Assembly (NCBI GenBank): GCA_022822085.1
Contig: JAJECK010000010.1
Location: 1 to 32,759 of the forward strand
From: Candidatus Poribacteria bacterium
Lineage (GTDB): Bacteria > Poribacteria > WGA-4E > WGA-3G
Reading direction: 5' to 3'
Length of the DNA stretch: 32,759 bases
Shown here: in pieces, positions 1 through 7,850 of the stretch
Position numbering within the stretch: position 1 is the stretch's first letter
Layout of the letters: each line of letters starts with the position of its first letter
Translations under genes and position numbers: made by a program
The notes under the pieces: model-generated
The model's input: the letters and a program-made list of their open reading frames with translations, nothing else
The model's database searches: none
What the model was told of the DNA's origin: nothing

Positions 1-168
1 GTGAAAACTAACACCATTTCTAATTATTTTTGGACCATTCTTCCGTTGGTCGGGTAGTGGCACGAAACCCGACATGATAACCACAATCAATACTTGTCGG
101 GTTTCGTGCCTCTACCCGACCTACGGAAGAATGGTCCAAAAATAATTAGAATTGGTATAAGTTTTCAC
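1..168. repeat. Large near-perfect palindrome (MITE-like inverted repeat)
   Basis: Bases 1-74 pair with the reverse complement of 95-168, with five mismatches (near positions 10, 12, 17, 47 and 58) and a 20-base loop at 75-94. The core reads TGTCGGGTTTCGTGCC in one arm and its complement in the other. There is no ORF inside, so if mobile it would be a non-autonomous element or a long REP-type palindrome. The left arm begins at base 1, so the repeat may extend beyond the window. A separate short palindrome AATGGACGTCCATT follows at about 170-183. Confidence 0.85.
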
Positions 169-427
169 CAATGGACGTCCATTGAGAATATATTAATCAG
201 CATTTTCATAACCTCATATTGAGAGTAAGAGATCGTTGATAGATATTGGCTTCTGAGTGCTTTTGAGAAATACAGTTGTAGTGATTTACTTGACTTTTCG
301 GTGTACTGGTGTTATCCTCTAATTGTGTTTAGGGTCTGATATTACATTTATCAATACTATCGAAATTTTCGTCAATCACAAGTAAAATAATGGGAATATC
401 TCATTACTACTAATTCGCACCAGAAAT
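169..427. other. Intergenic, AT-rich, no gene seen
   Basis: After the palindrome I see no ORF with coding character on either strand. The stretch is AT-rich and presumably carries the promoter of the small-gene pair downstream, but I cannot point to a convincing -35/-10 pair. Confidence 0.5.
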
Positions 428-673
428 GTGAGCATACTGAATAATAAATCCATGATGATGGCAGAGAAAGGACGAAATGTACTCCTTAAAATCATCGGTT
501 TTGTCACCGGCACGATTGCTACAATCGTCGCAGTATCTTTCTTAGGAACTACCGCACTCCTCATCATCACAGGCGGCTGCATCACACTCGCTATAAGTAG
601 AACACACAAAAGACTCACAAATGAAATCGAACACCTTAAGAAAGAGATAAATAAACTCAAAGAGAAAAACTAA
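428..673 (+). CDS. Small membrane protein with C-terminal coiled coil, unknown function
   Basis: The 81-residue reading starts at a GTG; an ATG at 452 is an equally plausible start and would remove the first eight residues. Residues about 18-56 form a long hydrophobic stretch, rich in I, V, T and G, that could be two closely spaced membrane helices. The last 22 residues (HKRLTNEIEHLKKEINKLKE) form a heptad-like charged coiled coil. The stop codon overlaps the ATG of the next small gene (TAATG at 671-675), which suggests translational coupling. The layout of membrane hairpin plus coiled coil recalls small phage-lysis or PspB-type proteins, but I recognise no family and assign no function. Confidence 0.55.
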   Translation: MSILNNKSMMMAEKGRNVLLKIIGFVTGTIATIVAVSFLGTTALLIITGGCITLAISRTHKRLTNEIEHLKKEINKLKEKN

Positions 674-818
674 TGGATGCCGTAATCGCCTTTGGAGCAT
701 GCCTCTTTATCGCATACATCATAGTAGACCACAAAAAAATAGAGATAAACTCAAAAAACTCGAAAAACAGATGGAAACTCTAAAAAATGAAATACAAGAA
801 ATAAAGCGGAAACAATGA
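673..818 (+). CDS. Small membrane/coiled-coil protein interrupted by an apparent -1 frameshift at an A7 run
   Basis: The frame opened by the ATG at 673 gives one membrane helix (MDAVIAFGACLFIAYIIVDH) and then stops at 781-783 after 36 residues ending in an unremarkable tail. In the -1 frame, from just after the seven A's at 733-739, the sequence continues as RDKLKKLEKQMETLKNEIQE and ends at the TGA at 816-818. This is a clean coiled coil much like the end of the upstream neighbour. Joined, the product would be about 48 residues: one helix plus a coiled coil, PspB-like in layout. The shift could be a sequencing or assembly error, a real mutation, or slippage on the A run; the sequence alone cannot separate these. 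The start overlaps the preceding stop. Confidence 0.45.
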
Positions 819-921
819 AACACTTTTTGATAAGTCCTACTGCTGACGCTTATCATACTCCATCCAATTTTTAGCCACTTTTGGACTGTGCTGACACAGC
901 AGAATATCACGAGGAATAATA

Positions 922-1518
922 ATGGAAAAACTACACGAAAACACGTTTGTTGTCCATGAACTGGAGCGTATCCTCAAAGAAGATTATCCATTCTTGGAAT
1001 ATGATGACCACATGTCTAAAAAATTGTCAGAAGATTTTTTGGAGCGAGTGAGAAATGATGAACTATATGTCCGAGTAAAACCCAAAATGGAGCGGACAGA
1101 AAGTGACAGAAGTGTTATTGAAGACATAAGTGATAAGTTATCTCAAGCGATAAATGTTCCACTTATGTCAGAAGTGTGCCCTCCAGCAAGGTGCTACAAA
1201 AGTGGTTTGGAAACATCTCGGCAAAATTTAGGGACCGAGTGGACTGCATTTCGTTTATACAAAGCGATGATAAACCAAGACCCCAACATTCACGGCGGCG
1301 AGCCAGTGTTTATCGGCACACGGGTACCGATAAAGTCGCTGATTGATCATCTTAAAGCAGGCGAGAGCCTTGATGACTTTCTTGATGGGTTCCCTTCTGT
1401 GTCGAGAGAGCAGGCAATCGCTTTTTTAGAGTTCGCGTTGGAAACGGTATTTGAGACATTAAACACGATAAAATCGAAAGACAACCACACATGCGTGTTC
1501 TACTTGACGGAAACTTAA
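922..1518 (+). CDS. DUF433-domain protein (putative antitoxin) with unusual N-terminal extension
   Basis: The C-terminal part, from about residue 116 (MINQDPNIHGGEPVFIGTRV) to about 180, matches the DUF433 pattern: an N-terminal strand, then the G-[G/K]-x-P-x-x-x-G-T-R-[V/I]-P signature, then a helix-turn-helix-like segment (SLDDFLDGFPSVSREQAIAF). DUF433 proteins are usually 70-80 residues long and are paired with DUF5615 PIN-like proteins, as here. Residues 1-115 are acidic and helical and I do not recognise them. An ATG at 1267 would give a normal 83-residue DUF433 protein but has no evident ribosome-binding site, whereas the ATG at 922 is preceded by GAGGAA. The 3' end overlaps the toxin gene by 28 bases. 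The likely role is neutralising the neighbour and autoregulating the pair (family-based inference). Confidence 0.75.
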   Translation: MEKLHENTFVVHELERILKEDYPFLEYDDHMSKKLSEDFLERVRNDELYVRVKPKMERTESDRSVIEDISDKLSQAINVPLMSEVCPPARCYKSGLETSRQNLGTEWTAFRLYKAMINQDPNIHGGEPVFIGTRVPIKSLIDHLKAGESLDDFLDGFPSVSREQAIAFLEFALETVFETLNTIKSKDNHTCVFYLTET

Positions 1519-1829
1519 ACTGGCAATTGATCCGATATTTTGATGCCGATTTCCAAGTGACAACTATGGATCGCCAAAGATGGAAAGGAAAGCAAAATGG
1601 CGAACTCCTTGAGCAAGCCGCAGAAACGTTTGATGTGCTGGTGACTATGGATAAGGGCTTTGAATATCAACAGAACATCAGTAAATATGCTATCGGTGTC
1701 ATTATCATCTTTGCTAAAAGCAATAAACTACAAGACATTCAACCAGCTATGTTGGAAGTGAATCAAGTGCTCAGAGACGTGCAACCGGGACAAGTCATCC
1801 ACGTGAATGCCGATGTTATAGCGCGTTGA
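1491..1829 (+). CDS. DUF5615 PIN-like protein (putative RNase toxin)
   Basis: The 112-residue protein has the DUF5615/Mut7-C-like PIN layout. It has an N-terminal MRVLLDGNLNW strand, a W-K-G-K-x-N-G-E-L-L segment at about 31-40, DVLVTMDKGFEYQQN at 48-62 with the conserved Asp48 and Asp54, a central hydrophobic strand (IGVIIIFAKSN), and a C-terminal PGQVIHVNAD. Length is normal for the family. The family normally has D-E-N near the N terminus; here it is D6-G7-N8, so a usually conserved acidic residue is missing. The gene starts inside the end of the DUF433 gene, the standard arrangement for this toxin-antitoxin-like pair. PIN-like proteins of this type are thought to be Mg-dependent ribonucleases; activity here is uncertain because of G7. 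Confidence 0.8.
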   Translation: MRVLLDGNLNWQLIRYFDADFQVTTMDRQRWKGKQNGELLEQAAETFDVLVTMDKGFEYQQNISKYAIGVIIIFAKSNKLQDIQPAMLEVNQVLRDVQPGQVIHVNADVIAR

Positions 1830-1929
1830 AACTCACAATAAAAAAGGTGATGTGAAAATAAGAAATCGGATATAAAGGCAACTACACCATCTGAAAAATA
1901 TAAACAAGCAGAAATAGAACGGAGGACAC

Positions 1930-2373
1930 ATGAAAGGAATTGATTATGTATTAAACGAGCTTCGTCTACAAGACATAGATGTTCACAGGGTTAATAACGT
2001 GAGTAACGATTGTGTGATTCGATTGAATAACCAAAATGAAAGTAAAATTAAGATATTAACGATCCGTGCTAAAAGTGATACAAACAGTGCCGCTCATTTC
2101 ACACAGGTTAAGCCGAAGCAGAATGAGTTCATCTTATTTTACGCTTCAGAGGTAGGTGATTGTGGCACTTATTGGATTTTCTCATCAGTTGAACTTGACA
2201 AGTTAGCCAAAGATAAGACCGTGGAAAATGTGCAGGACTATGCCAACGGAATAGATATTGATCTCGCTGAAAAGAAAGAACGTCGTTCCTGTCCGAAATC
2301 CCAATTTTATTCGTATGAAGTAGATTTGAGTAACTTACTCGACAGGTTGAGGGCGAAGAAAACTATTCAATGA
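1930..2373 (+). CDS. Hypothetical protein, possible degenerate PD-(D/E)XK nuclease fold
   Basis: This 147-residue soluble protein has no signal peptide or membrane helix, and a strong GGAGG ribosome-binding site sits about 5 bases before the ATG. The order of elements loosely recalls small PD-(D/E)XK endonuclease-like proteins: an Asp in a strand (DCVIRL, about 27-32), a strand ending in a Lys (KILTIRAKS, about 41-49), then a hydrophobic strand (FILFYASE), a Tyr-Trp-rich strand (GTYWIFSS) and a helix. The usual E/Q-x-K is R-A-K here, so this is a weak fold guess and not an assignment. A basic linker and C terminus (KKERRSCPKS, LRAKKTIQ) follow. It overlaps the next small ORF by ATGA and lies 100 bases after the toxin gene. 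Confidence 0.6.
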   Translation: MKGIDYVLNELRLQDIDVHRVNNVSNDCVIRLNNQNESKIKILTIRAKSDTNSAAHFTQVKPKQNEFILFYASEVGDCGTYWIFSSVELDKLAKDKTVENVQDYANGIDIDLAEKKERRSCPKSQFYSYEVDLSNLLDRLRAKKTIQ

Positions 2374-2510
2374 CGGAGGTAGGTAAGGCTTTTTTTATAA
2401 AGATTTATGAGGACGCGATGAAAGTTGATGACCGGGAAATGATAGCGTTCTGCCATGATATTTTCAATATCTACGACAAACACGATATAGATGGGCATAT
2501 AAAGGTATGA
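2370..2510 (+). CDS. Small hypothetical protein (46 aa) overlapping the upstream gene
   Basis: The start codon shares ATGA with the upstream stop (2370-2373), and the reading runs 46 codons to TGA at 2508-2510. The product is acidic and helical (KIYEDAMKVDDREMIAFCHD) and ends in a His/Asp-rich tail (YDKHDIDGHIKV). No family is recognised. The tight overlap suggests translational coupling to the 147-residue protein, possibly as a partner subunit, or it may be the start of a truncated gene. Confidence 0.4.
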   Translation: MTEVGKAFFIKIYEDAMKVDDREMIAFCHDIFNIYDKHDIDGHIKV

Positions 2511-2621
2511 CAATTGACACGCTAAGCCTTAAGGAAAACCAATGATGCAAAATATTGTCCCGATTGATCACCCAAGTAATCTACAACTCACCGATGAGGA
2601 TAAATTAGGAACGGAAAACGG

Positions 2622-5561
2622 ATGCAAAACTCTGAGCCAGCATTAGAACAACTTCTCGCGAATGAACTTGAGGGAGAGGTGCGTTTTGACGCATACTCAA
2701 AGGCACTCTATAGCACGGATGCAAGTCTCTACCAGATTGAACCGATAGGGGTTGTTGTTCCCAAACACAAACAGGATGTAATCAGAACAGTACAGATCGC
2801 CGCTGAACGTAAAATCCCGATTCTTCCACGCGGTGGTGGAACAAGTCTTGCTGGTCAAAGTGTTGGCAAAGCAATTGTCCTGGACATGTCCAAGTATATG
2901 AATCAACTGATTGAGGTTAATGTTGCTGAGCATTGGGCAACCGTCCACCCCGGTATCGTTCTTGATGAGTTGAATCACCAGCTCAAATCACATGGACTGA
3001 TGTATGCTCCTGATGTAGCAACCAGTAGCCGTGCAAACGTCGGTGGCACTATCGGCAATAACTCAGCAGGTTCACATTCACTTATCTACGGTAAAACGAT
3101 TGACCATGTGATGTCGTTAGACCTTGTACTTGCCAACGGTGATGAGATAACAGCAGCCCCCCTATCATTTCCTGAAGTCGCCTCAAAAAAGCAGGGCGAT
3201 TCCTTAGAAGCACACATATACCAGGAACTCTGCAGAATCTGTGATGAGAATGCTGAGGAAATCCGTAAACGCTATCCCCAAATTTTGCGTCGAGTCGCAG
3301 GATATAACCTTGATGAATATGTTTCTGATGCCGGTTCAAAAGAGGTAACGCCCTACCGTCGAGATGGATGCGATGCCCACCGTCCGTTCAGTCTCGCGAA
3401 AATAGTTGTCGGGTCCGAAGGCACGCTGGCAACCACTGTTGAGGCAAAAGTTAATCTCGTTCCAATCCCAACAATGACATCTCTGTGCGTCGTACATTTT
3501 AAGTCTATCATCGCTGCTATGGAGGCGATGCAACCTATTTTAGATTGCAACCCTACTGCTGTTGAACTGATTGACAAAACAATACTTGGTATGGCACAAG
3601 GATCTTTGGAGTTTTCACGACTGACCAGTTTTATTGAAGGTGAACCGGAAGCACTCCTCGCTGTTGAATTTTACGGTGAAACAGAAACCGAACTGCATGA
3701 ACAAATTGACCACCTTGAAAAAACGTTGAAAAGTGCGGGATTCGGGTATGCGTTTGTGCGATGTTTTACCACTGAAGAAAAGGCACGGGTCTGGGAAACA
3801 CGAAAGGCAGGACTCGGTTTACTCATGGGAATGAAAGGTGACGCAAAACCGATTGGGTTTGTGGAAGATGCTGCTGTTCCCATTAAACATTTACCAGAAT
3901 ACGTCCAACGATTTGATGAAATAGTTACAAGACACGGGACGACCGCCTCTTATTATGCACACGCCAGTGTCGGGTTGCTCCACAACCGCCCAATTATCAA
4001 TCTCAAATCCGAAACAGATATTCATAAAATGCATAATATCGCACGTGAGGTGCGGGATTTACTGATGGACCTTGGCGGTGCAATGAGTGGAGAACACGGT
4101 GATGGTCTAGTACGCAGTGAATGGATTGAAAGCATGTTTGGTACCCAGATTTATCAAGCACTTCGCGAAGTCAAAAATGCATTTGACCCTGATGGGATTA
4201 TGAACCCCGGTAAAATTATTGACCCTCCGCCGATGACAGAAAATCTCCGATTCGGTGCAAAATACAACACCATTAAAATTGATACCTATTTCGATTTTTC
4301 TGCACAAGATGGGTTTGGTAGAGCCATTGAGATGTGCAACGGGGTCGGTGCGTGCCGTAAAACCCTGACTGGTACGATGTGTCCCTCCTTCATTGCCACA
4401 CGAGAAGAGGAACACTCTACACGTGGACGTGCCAACGCGCTGCGATCAGTGATCTCCGGTGCTTTGCCACACACAGATTTCACCAGTGACCGACTCTACG
4501 ATGTGCTTGATTTATGTCTCGGTTGTAAAGCATGTAAGGCAGAATGTCCCTCCAATGTAGATATGGCGAAAATAAAATATGAGATGCTTGCGCATTACCG
4601 CAAAGCAAATGGCCTCCCATTGCGTAATCGGCTTTTCGGTGAAATAGGATCGCTTGCAGTATTCGGTTCCGCATTTGCCCCGGTTTCAAATTGGGCAACA
4701 AATAACCCGATTTCCAAGTGGATTGCCGAAAAAATAATCGGTGTTGATCGCCGCCGAGATATGCCTACCTTTGTTCATAATACATTTGAGAAATGGTTTA
4801 AAAAACGTAAGTCACCACAAACTTCTGACAAAAAAGTTGTTCTATTTCACGATACCTTTATGAATTTTAGTGAGCCAAATATAGGGAAAGCAGCAGTACA
4901 CGTATTAGAATCTGCTGGATTTGAGGTAATCTTACCGCAGAAACGTTGTTGTGGTAGACCGCTTATCTCGGAAGGGATGCTCGACAAAGCTATTGAGAAC
5001 GCAAATTACAATATTGATCAGCTACATACTTACATTGCGGAAGGAATTCCAATTGTAGGATGTGAACCGAGTTGTACTTCTGCCCTAACCGACGATTATG
5101 TGGAACTTGTTAACACCCCACAAGCAAAACGGGTTGCAGAAAACACTTACGCACTTGAAGAATTCCTGCTTAAGGCACAGGAGAACAACGAACTGCCATT
5201 AACTTACGGTCCTGAACCTCGCGATATCTTGTTACACGGACACTGCCATCAGAGAGCACTTTCTGGTATCCATCCAATTCAACAAATGCTTGAATTACCG
5301 CCAACACATAACGTCACAGTGATTGATTCCAGTTGTTGTGGCATGGCAGGTTCATTCGGCTATGAAAAATCACATTACGAACTCTCTATGAATATAGGTG
5401 AACTCAGACTATTTCCAACTATCCGTGAACAACAAGGTGAGTTCACACTAACAGCATCAGGGTTTTCCTGTCGCCACCAACTTGAACATGGTACCGGTAT
5501 CATACCAAAGCATCCAATTGAAGTGCTAAGTGAAGCGATTTCATCAAATAACAATATATGA
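2622..5561 (+). CDS. FAD-linked 2-hydroxyacid dehydrogenase fused to Fe-S (GlpC/CCG-type) subunit, YdiJ-like
   Basis: The 979-residue protein joins a GlcD-like flavoprotein to a GlcF/GlpC-like iron-sulfur part. The FAD-binding PCMH domain is N-terminal, with PRGGGTSLAGQSVG at 69-82 and VGGTIGNNSAGSHS further on. The FAD-oxidase C domain ends with MSGEHGDGLVRSEW and the usual FDPDGIMNPGKI. Two ferredoxin-type cysteine motifs follow (about 570-590, and CLGCKACKAECP at about 632-643). Two CCG motifs (RCCGRPL at about 774; SSCCGMAG at about 902) complete the electron-transfer module. E. coli YdiJ, a D-2-hydroxyglutarate dehydrogenase, has the same architecture and similar length. It should oxidise a D-2-hydroxyacid (lactate, glycolate or hydroxyglutarate type) and pass electrons towards the respiratory chain; the exact substrate cannot be read. 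It opens a four-gene operon, with the next gene 11 bases downstream. Confidence 0.9.
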   Translation: MQNSEPALEQLLANELEGEVRFDAYSKALYSTDASLYQIEPIGVVVPKHKQDVIRTVQIAAERKIPILPRGGGTSLAGQSVGKAIVLDMSKYMNQLIEVNVAEHWATVHPGIVLDELNHQLKSHGLMYAPDVATSSRANVGGTIGNNSAGSHSLIYGKTIDHVMSLDLVLANGDEITAAPLSFPEVASKKQGDSLEAHIYQELCRICDENAEEIRKRYPQILRRVAGYNLDEYVSDAGSKEVTPYRRDGCDAHRPFSLAKIVVGSEGTLATTVEAKVNLVPIPTMTSLCVVHFKSIIAAMEAMQPILDCNPTAVELIDKTILGMAQGSLEFSRLTSFIEGEPEALLAVEFYGETETELHEQIDHLEKTLKSAGFGYAFVRCFTTEEKARVWETRKAGLGLLMGMKGDAKPIGFVEDAAVPIKHLPEYVQRFDEIVTRHGTTASYYAHASVGLLHNRPIINLKSETDIHKMHNIAREVRDLLMDLGGAMSGEHGDGLVRSEWIESMFGTQIYQALREVKNAFDPDGIMNPGKIIDPPPMTENLRFGAKYNTIKIDTYFDFSAQDGFGRAIEMCNGVGACRKTLTGTMCPSFIATREEEHSTRGRANALRSVISGALPHTDFTSDRLYDVLDLCLGCKACKAECPSNVDMAKIKYEMLAHYRKANGLPLRNRLFGEIGSLAVFGSAFAPVSNWATNNPISKWIAEKIIGVDRRRDMPTFVHNTFEKWFKKRKSPQTSDKKVVLFHDTFMNFSEPNIGKAAVHVLESAGFEVILPQKRCCGRPLISEGMLDKAIENANYNIDQLHTYIAEGIPIVGCEPSCTSALTDDYVELVNTPQAKRVAENTYALEEFLLKAQENNELPLTYGPEPRDILLHGHCHQRALSGIHPIQQMLELPPTHNVTVIDSSCCGMAGSFGYEKSHYELSMNIGELRLFPTIREQQGEFTLTASGFSCRHQLEHGTGIIPKHPIEVLSEAISSNNNI

Positions 5562-5572
5562 GGAAATGAATA

Positions 5573-7003
5573 ATGTCTAAATTTTTAGAACCGATTGATG
5601 ACTTTAAAACTGTTGACTTACCTGAGAAGCAATTGCCATTTTGGAAAATAGCAGGTCCAGGTGCCATTTTAGTCGGACTATCTATTGGCGCAGGGGAAAT
5701 CGTGATTTGGCCGCTAATCGCTGCAGAATACGGTGCAAGCATGGTCTGGGCAGCTGTACTCGGTGTTTTTCTCCAACTTTGGATCAACTTTGAGGTCGGT
5801 AGATGGACGATTGCTACCGGCGAAACCGTGTACACAGGTTACAGTCGCATCTGGAGAGGCTTTGCGCCGTTGTTTATTCTGCTTACTGTTGTTGGGTGGA
5901 TCGCACCCGGCTGGGCACGCGCATCAGGTCTTGCCCTTAAGGCACTTCTAATCGGTCCCGGCGGTTGGGGTTCAGATACATTCTGGACAGTAGTTACGTT
6001 CGCAGCTGTCGCACTAATTCTATTCGGTCCAAAAATGGTTTACAAATCTGTAGAAAGAACAGTTGAACTACTTGTCGCAATTGTTACAATTGGGCTGATC
6101 CTGGTCGTTATCGCTGTAGGTTCGCTTGATAAATGGAAACAATTGGGAGATGGCATACTTAATGTTGGGCATGTAGCAGAAGGAATGACTATCAAAAAGT
6201 TATTTATCGCGCTTGTTTTCGCTGGGGCAGGAGGAACAGCAAACCTATTTTATACCTTCTATCTACGGGACAAAGATATCGGTATGGGCGCGCGATTGCC
6301 ATCACTCCTAAATCCCTTACGAGGACGAGCCGAAACTGTACCTGCAACAGGATACCTATTTGAAGACACAGAAGAAAACCAACAACGTTTTTCCGCATGG
6401 TGGAAATATATAAAACAGGACCAAGTCATCTTCTTTTGGGCACTCAATACCGTTACAATCCTATTATTCATATTTGGAGCTCTCGCTGTTTTACACCCAC
6501 AAGGTATTGTCCCTCAAGAAGGGCAACTTATCTATGACGAAGCAAATATACTAAAAGATATCTGGGGAATGCCCGGGCAGTATATCTTTTTACTCGTCGG
6601 TGTAGCAACACTATTTGGAACACAACTCGCTCTGGTAGATGGCGTAGGAAGGTCTATATCTGATATAATCTATACTAATTTTAAAGGTGCAAAAAAACGT
6701 CCTTTGAGTTGGTGGTATCTTCTTATAGTTGGTATTTGGATCGTCGCTGGATGTGTGATAACTTTTGTGATGGAACAACTAAAAGTCAGTGAACTCGGAT
6801 TTCTTTTTAATGCAGCATATATGGGGGGTTTTGCTATGGCACTATACGTCCCACTCACACTATATATGAACCGCCGTTTCTTACCAAGTTTTGCTAAACC
6901 GAAAGCAATTTCTACGATCATGATGTTGATCGCATCAGCGATATATATCGGTTTTGCAATTTCAAGTATAATTTGGGAAATTAATCGACTCATCGGAGGA
7001 TAA
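5573..7003 (+). CDS. NRAMP-superfamily membrane transporter lacking canonical metal ligands
   Basis: The 476-residue protein has about 11 hydrophobic helices after a short cytoplasmic N terminus. The first helix begins WKIAGPGAILVGLSIGAGEI, the NRAMP-type opening. In metal-transporting NRAMPs helix 1 carries D-P-G-N; here the equivalent stretch is I-G-A-G-E. The helix 6 region reads AGAGGTANLFYTFYLRDK, where metal transporters have M-P-H. The usual Mn/Fe site therefore appears absent and the substrate is open: perhaps Mg, another ion or an organic solute. A soluble insert of about 60 residues (around 235-285) follows helix 6. The gene sits between a hydroxyacid dehydrogenase and a PhyH dioxygenase (3-base gap), so it may import the pathway substrate. 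That role is inferred from context only. Confidence 0.8.
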   Translation: MSKFLEPIDDFKTVDLPEKQLPFWKIAGPGAILVGLSIGAGEIVIWPLIAAEYGASMVWAAVLGVFLQLWINFEVGRWTIATGETVYTGYSRIWRGFAPLFILLTVVGWIAPGWARASGLALKALLIGPGGWGSDTFWTVVTFAAVALILFGPKMVYKSVERTVELLVAIVTIGLILVVIAVGSLDKWKQLGDGILNVGHVAEGMTIKKLFIALVFAGAGGTANLFYTFYLRDKDIGMGARLPSLLNPLRGRAETVPATGYLFEDTEENQQRFSAWWKYIKQDQVIFFWALNTVTILLFIFGALAVLHPQGIVPQEGQLIYDEANILKDIWGMPGQYIFLLVGVATLFGTQLALVDGVGRSISDIIYTNFKGAKKRPLSWWYLLIVGIWIVAGCVITFVMEQLKVSELGFLFNAAYMGGFAMALYVPLTLYMNRRFLPSFAKPKAISTIMMLIASAIYIGFAISSIIWEINRLIGG

Positions 7004-7006
7004 AAA

Positions 7007-7828
7007 ATGGACAAAAACGATCAAAAAGCCTTTTTTGAAAAGGAAGGCTACCTTGTTGTGGAAAACCTACTATCTTCTACAGAGGTAGAAGAATGTCAAG
7101 CAGAAATACAACTGATCCATGAGTTTGCTGCTGGACAGGAATCTGAGGAACAAAAGGAGCGTGCAGATGTCGCACGCAGACACGTCCAACGTGAACCTTT
7201 TGCTAAAGATGAAACACAAGGAGATGAATTACCCGTACTGCGAAAAGCAGAAAATACACGTCAGTATTCTGATGTGTTCAAGAATTTGGCGCAACATCCG
7301 AACCTTGTAGCAGTACTTCAAAACCTTATCGGAGAAGACCTACTGCTCTTTAGAAGCACCTTGATGTTTAAGCCTGCTTTCCACGGTTCATCACATGGAC
7401 TGCATCAGGATTCGGCATATTGGCCAATGGAACCCCCGAGATTAGTAACAGTAAGCATTTCCCTCAACGATGCCACCCCAGAAAATGGTTGTTTTAAAGT
7501 CGTTCCGCGCAGTCATTTATGGGGTGTTCAAGAGTGGGGCGGAATCGCACGGCAACAGGACGCAGAACTCACGGATCGCAAGGAGGTTGCTGAACAACAG
7601 ATGGATGTGCCGCTTACCGCTGGTAGTGCGCTGTTCTTCCACAGTCTGATGGTACACGGCTCCGGTCCCAATGCGACACCCAATCCGAGAAACACTGCCC
7701 TTTATGCATATTTTTCACCGAAAGTCAGGTATGTTACCAAAGACGGTACAGGAGAACGTAGTTTTCCTGTAGTGGCAGGACTAAACGGCCAAACGGAGAT
7801 GAAATTCACCGCCCAAAAAGCATCTTAA
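7007..7828 (+). CDS. Phytanoyl-CoA dioxygenase (PhyH) family protein
   Basis: The 273-residue protein belongs to the Fe(II)/2-oxoglutarate oxygenase PhyH family. The iron-binding triad is visible as H133-x-D135 (HGLHQDSAYWP) and H217 (SLMVHGSG). Arg228 (NPRNTALYAY) is the expected 2-oxoglutarate contact. The N terminus (FFEKEGYLVVENLLSSTEVE) is the typical PhyH opening. It should couple 2-oxoglutarate decarboxylation to hydroxylation of a small molecule; the family is far too broad to name the substrate. CGGAGGA lies just before the ATG, 3 bases after the transporter stop, so it is in the same operon as the transporter, dehydrogenase and SDR. Confidence 0.9.
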   Translation: MDKNDQKAFFEKEGYLVVENLLSSTEVEECQAEIQLIHEFAAGQESEEQKERADVARRHVQREPFAKDETQGDELPVLRKAENTRQYSDVFKNLAQHPNLVAVLQNLIGEDLLLFRSTLMFKPAFHGSSHGLHQDSAYWPMEPPRLVTVSISLNDATPENGCFKVVPRSHLWGVQEWGGIARQQDAELTDRKEVAEQQMDVPLTAGSALFFHSLMVHGSGPNATPNPRNTALYAYFSPKVRYVTKDGTGERSFPVVAGLNGQTEMKFTAQKAS

Positions 7829-7850
7829 ATGCTCAGTTGAAGGACGGCAA

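Noticed and set aside
819-921. Short readings on both strands between the coiled-coil genes and the DUF433 gene
   Set aside because: A 19-codon plus-strand reading and a 20-25 residue minus-strand tail are too short to separate from chance.
2542-2650. Short ORF (34 codons) just before the FAD dehydrogenase
   Set aside because: It overlaps the start of the real gene in another frame, has no ribosome-binding site of note and ends within the gene.
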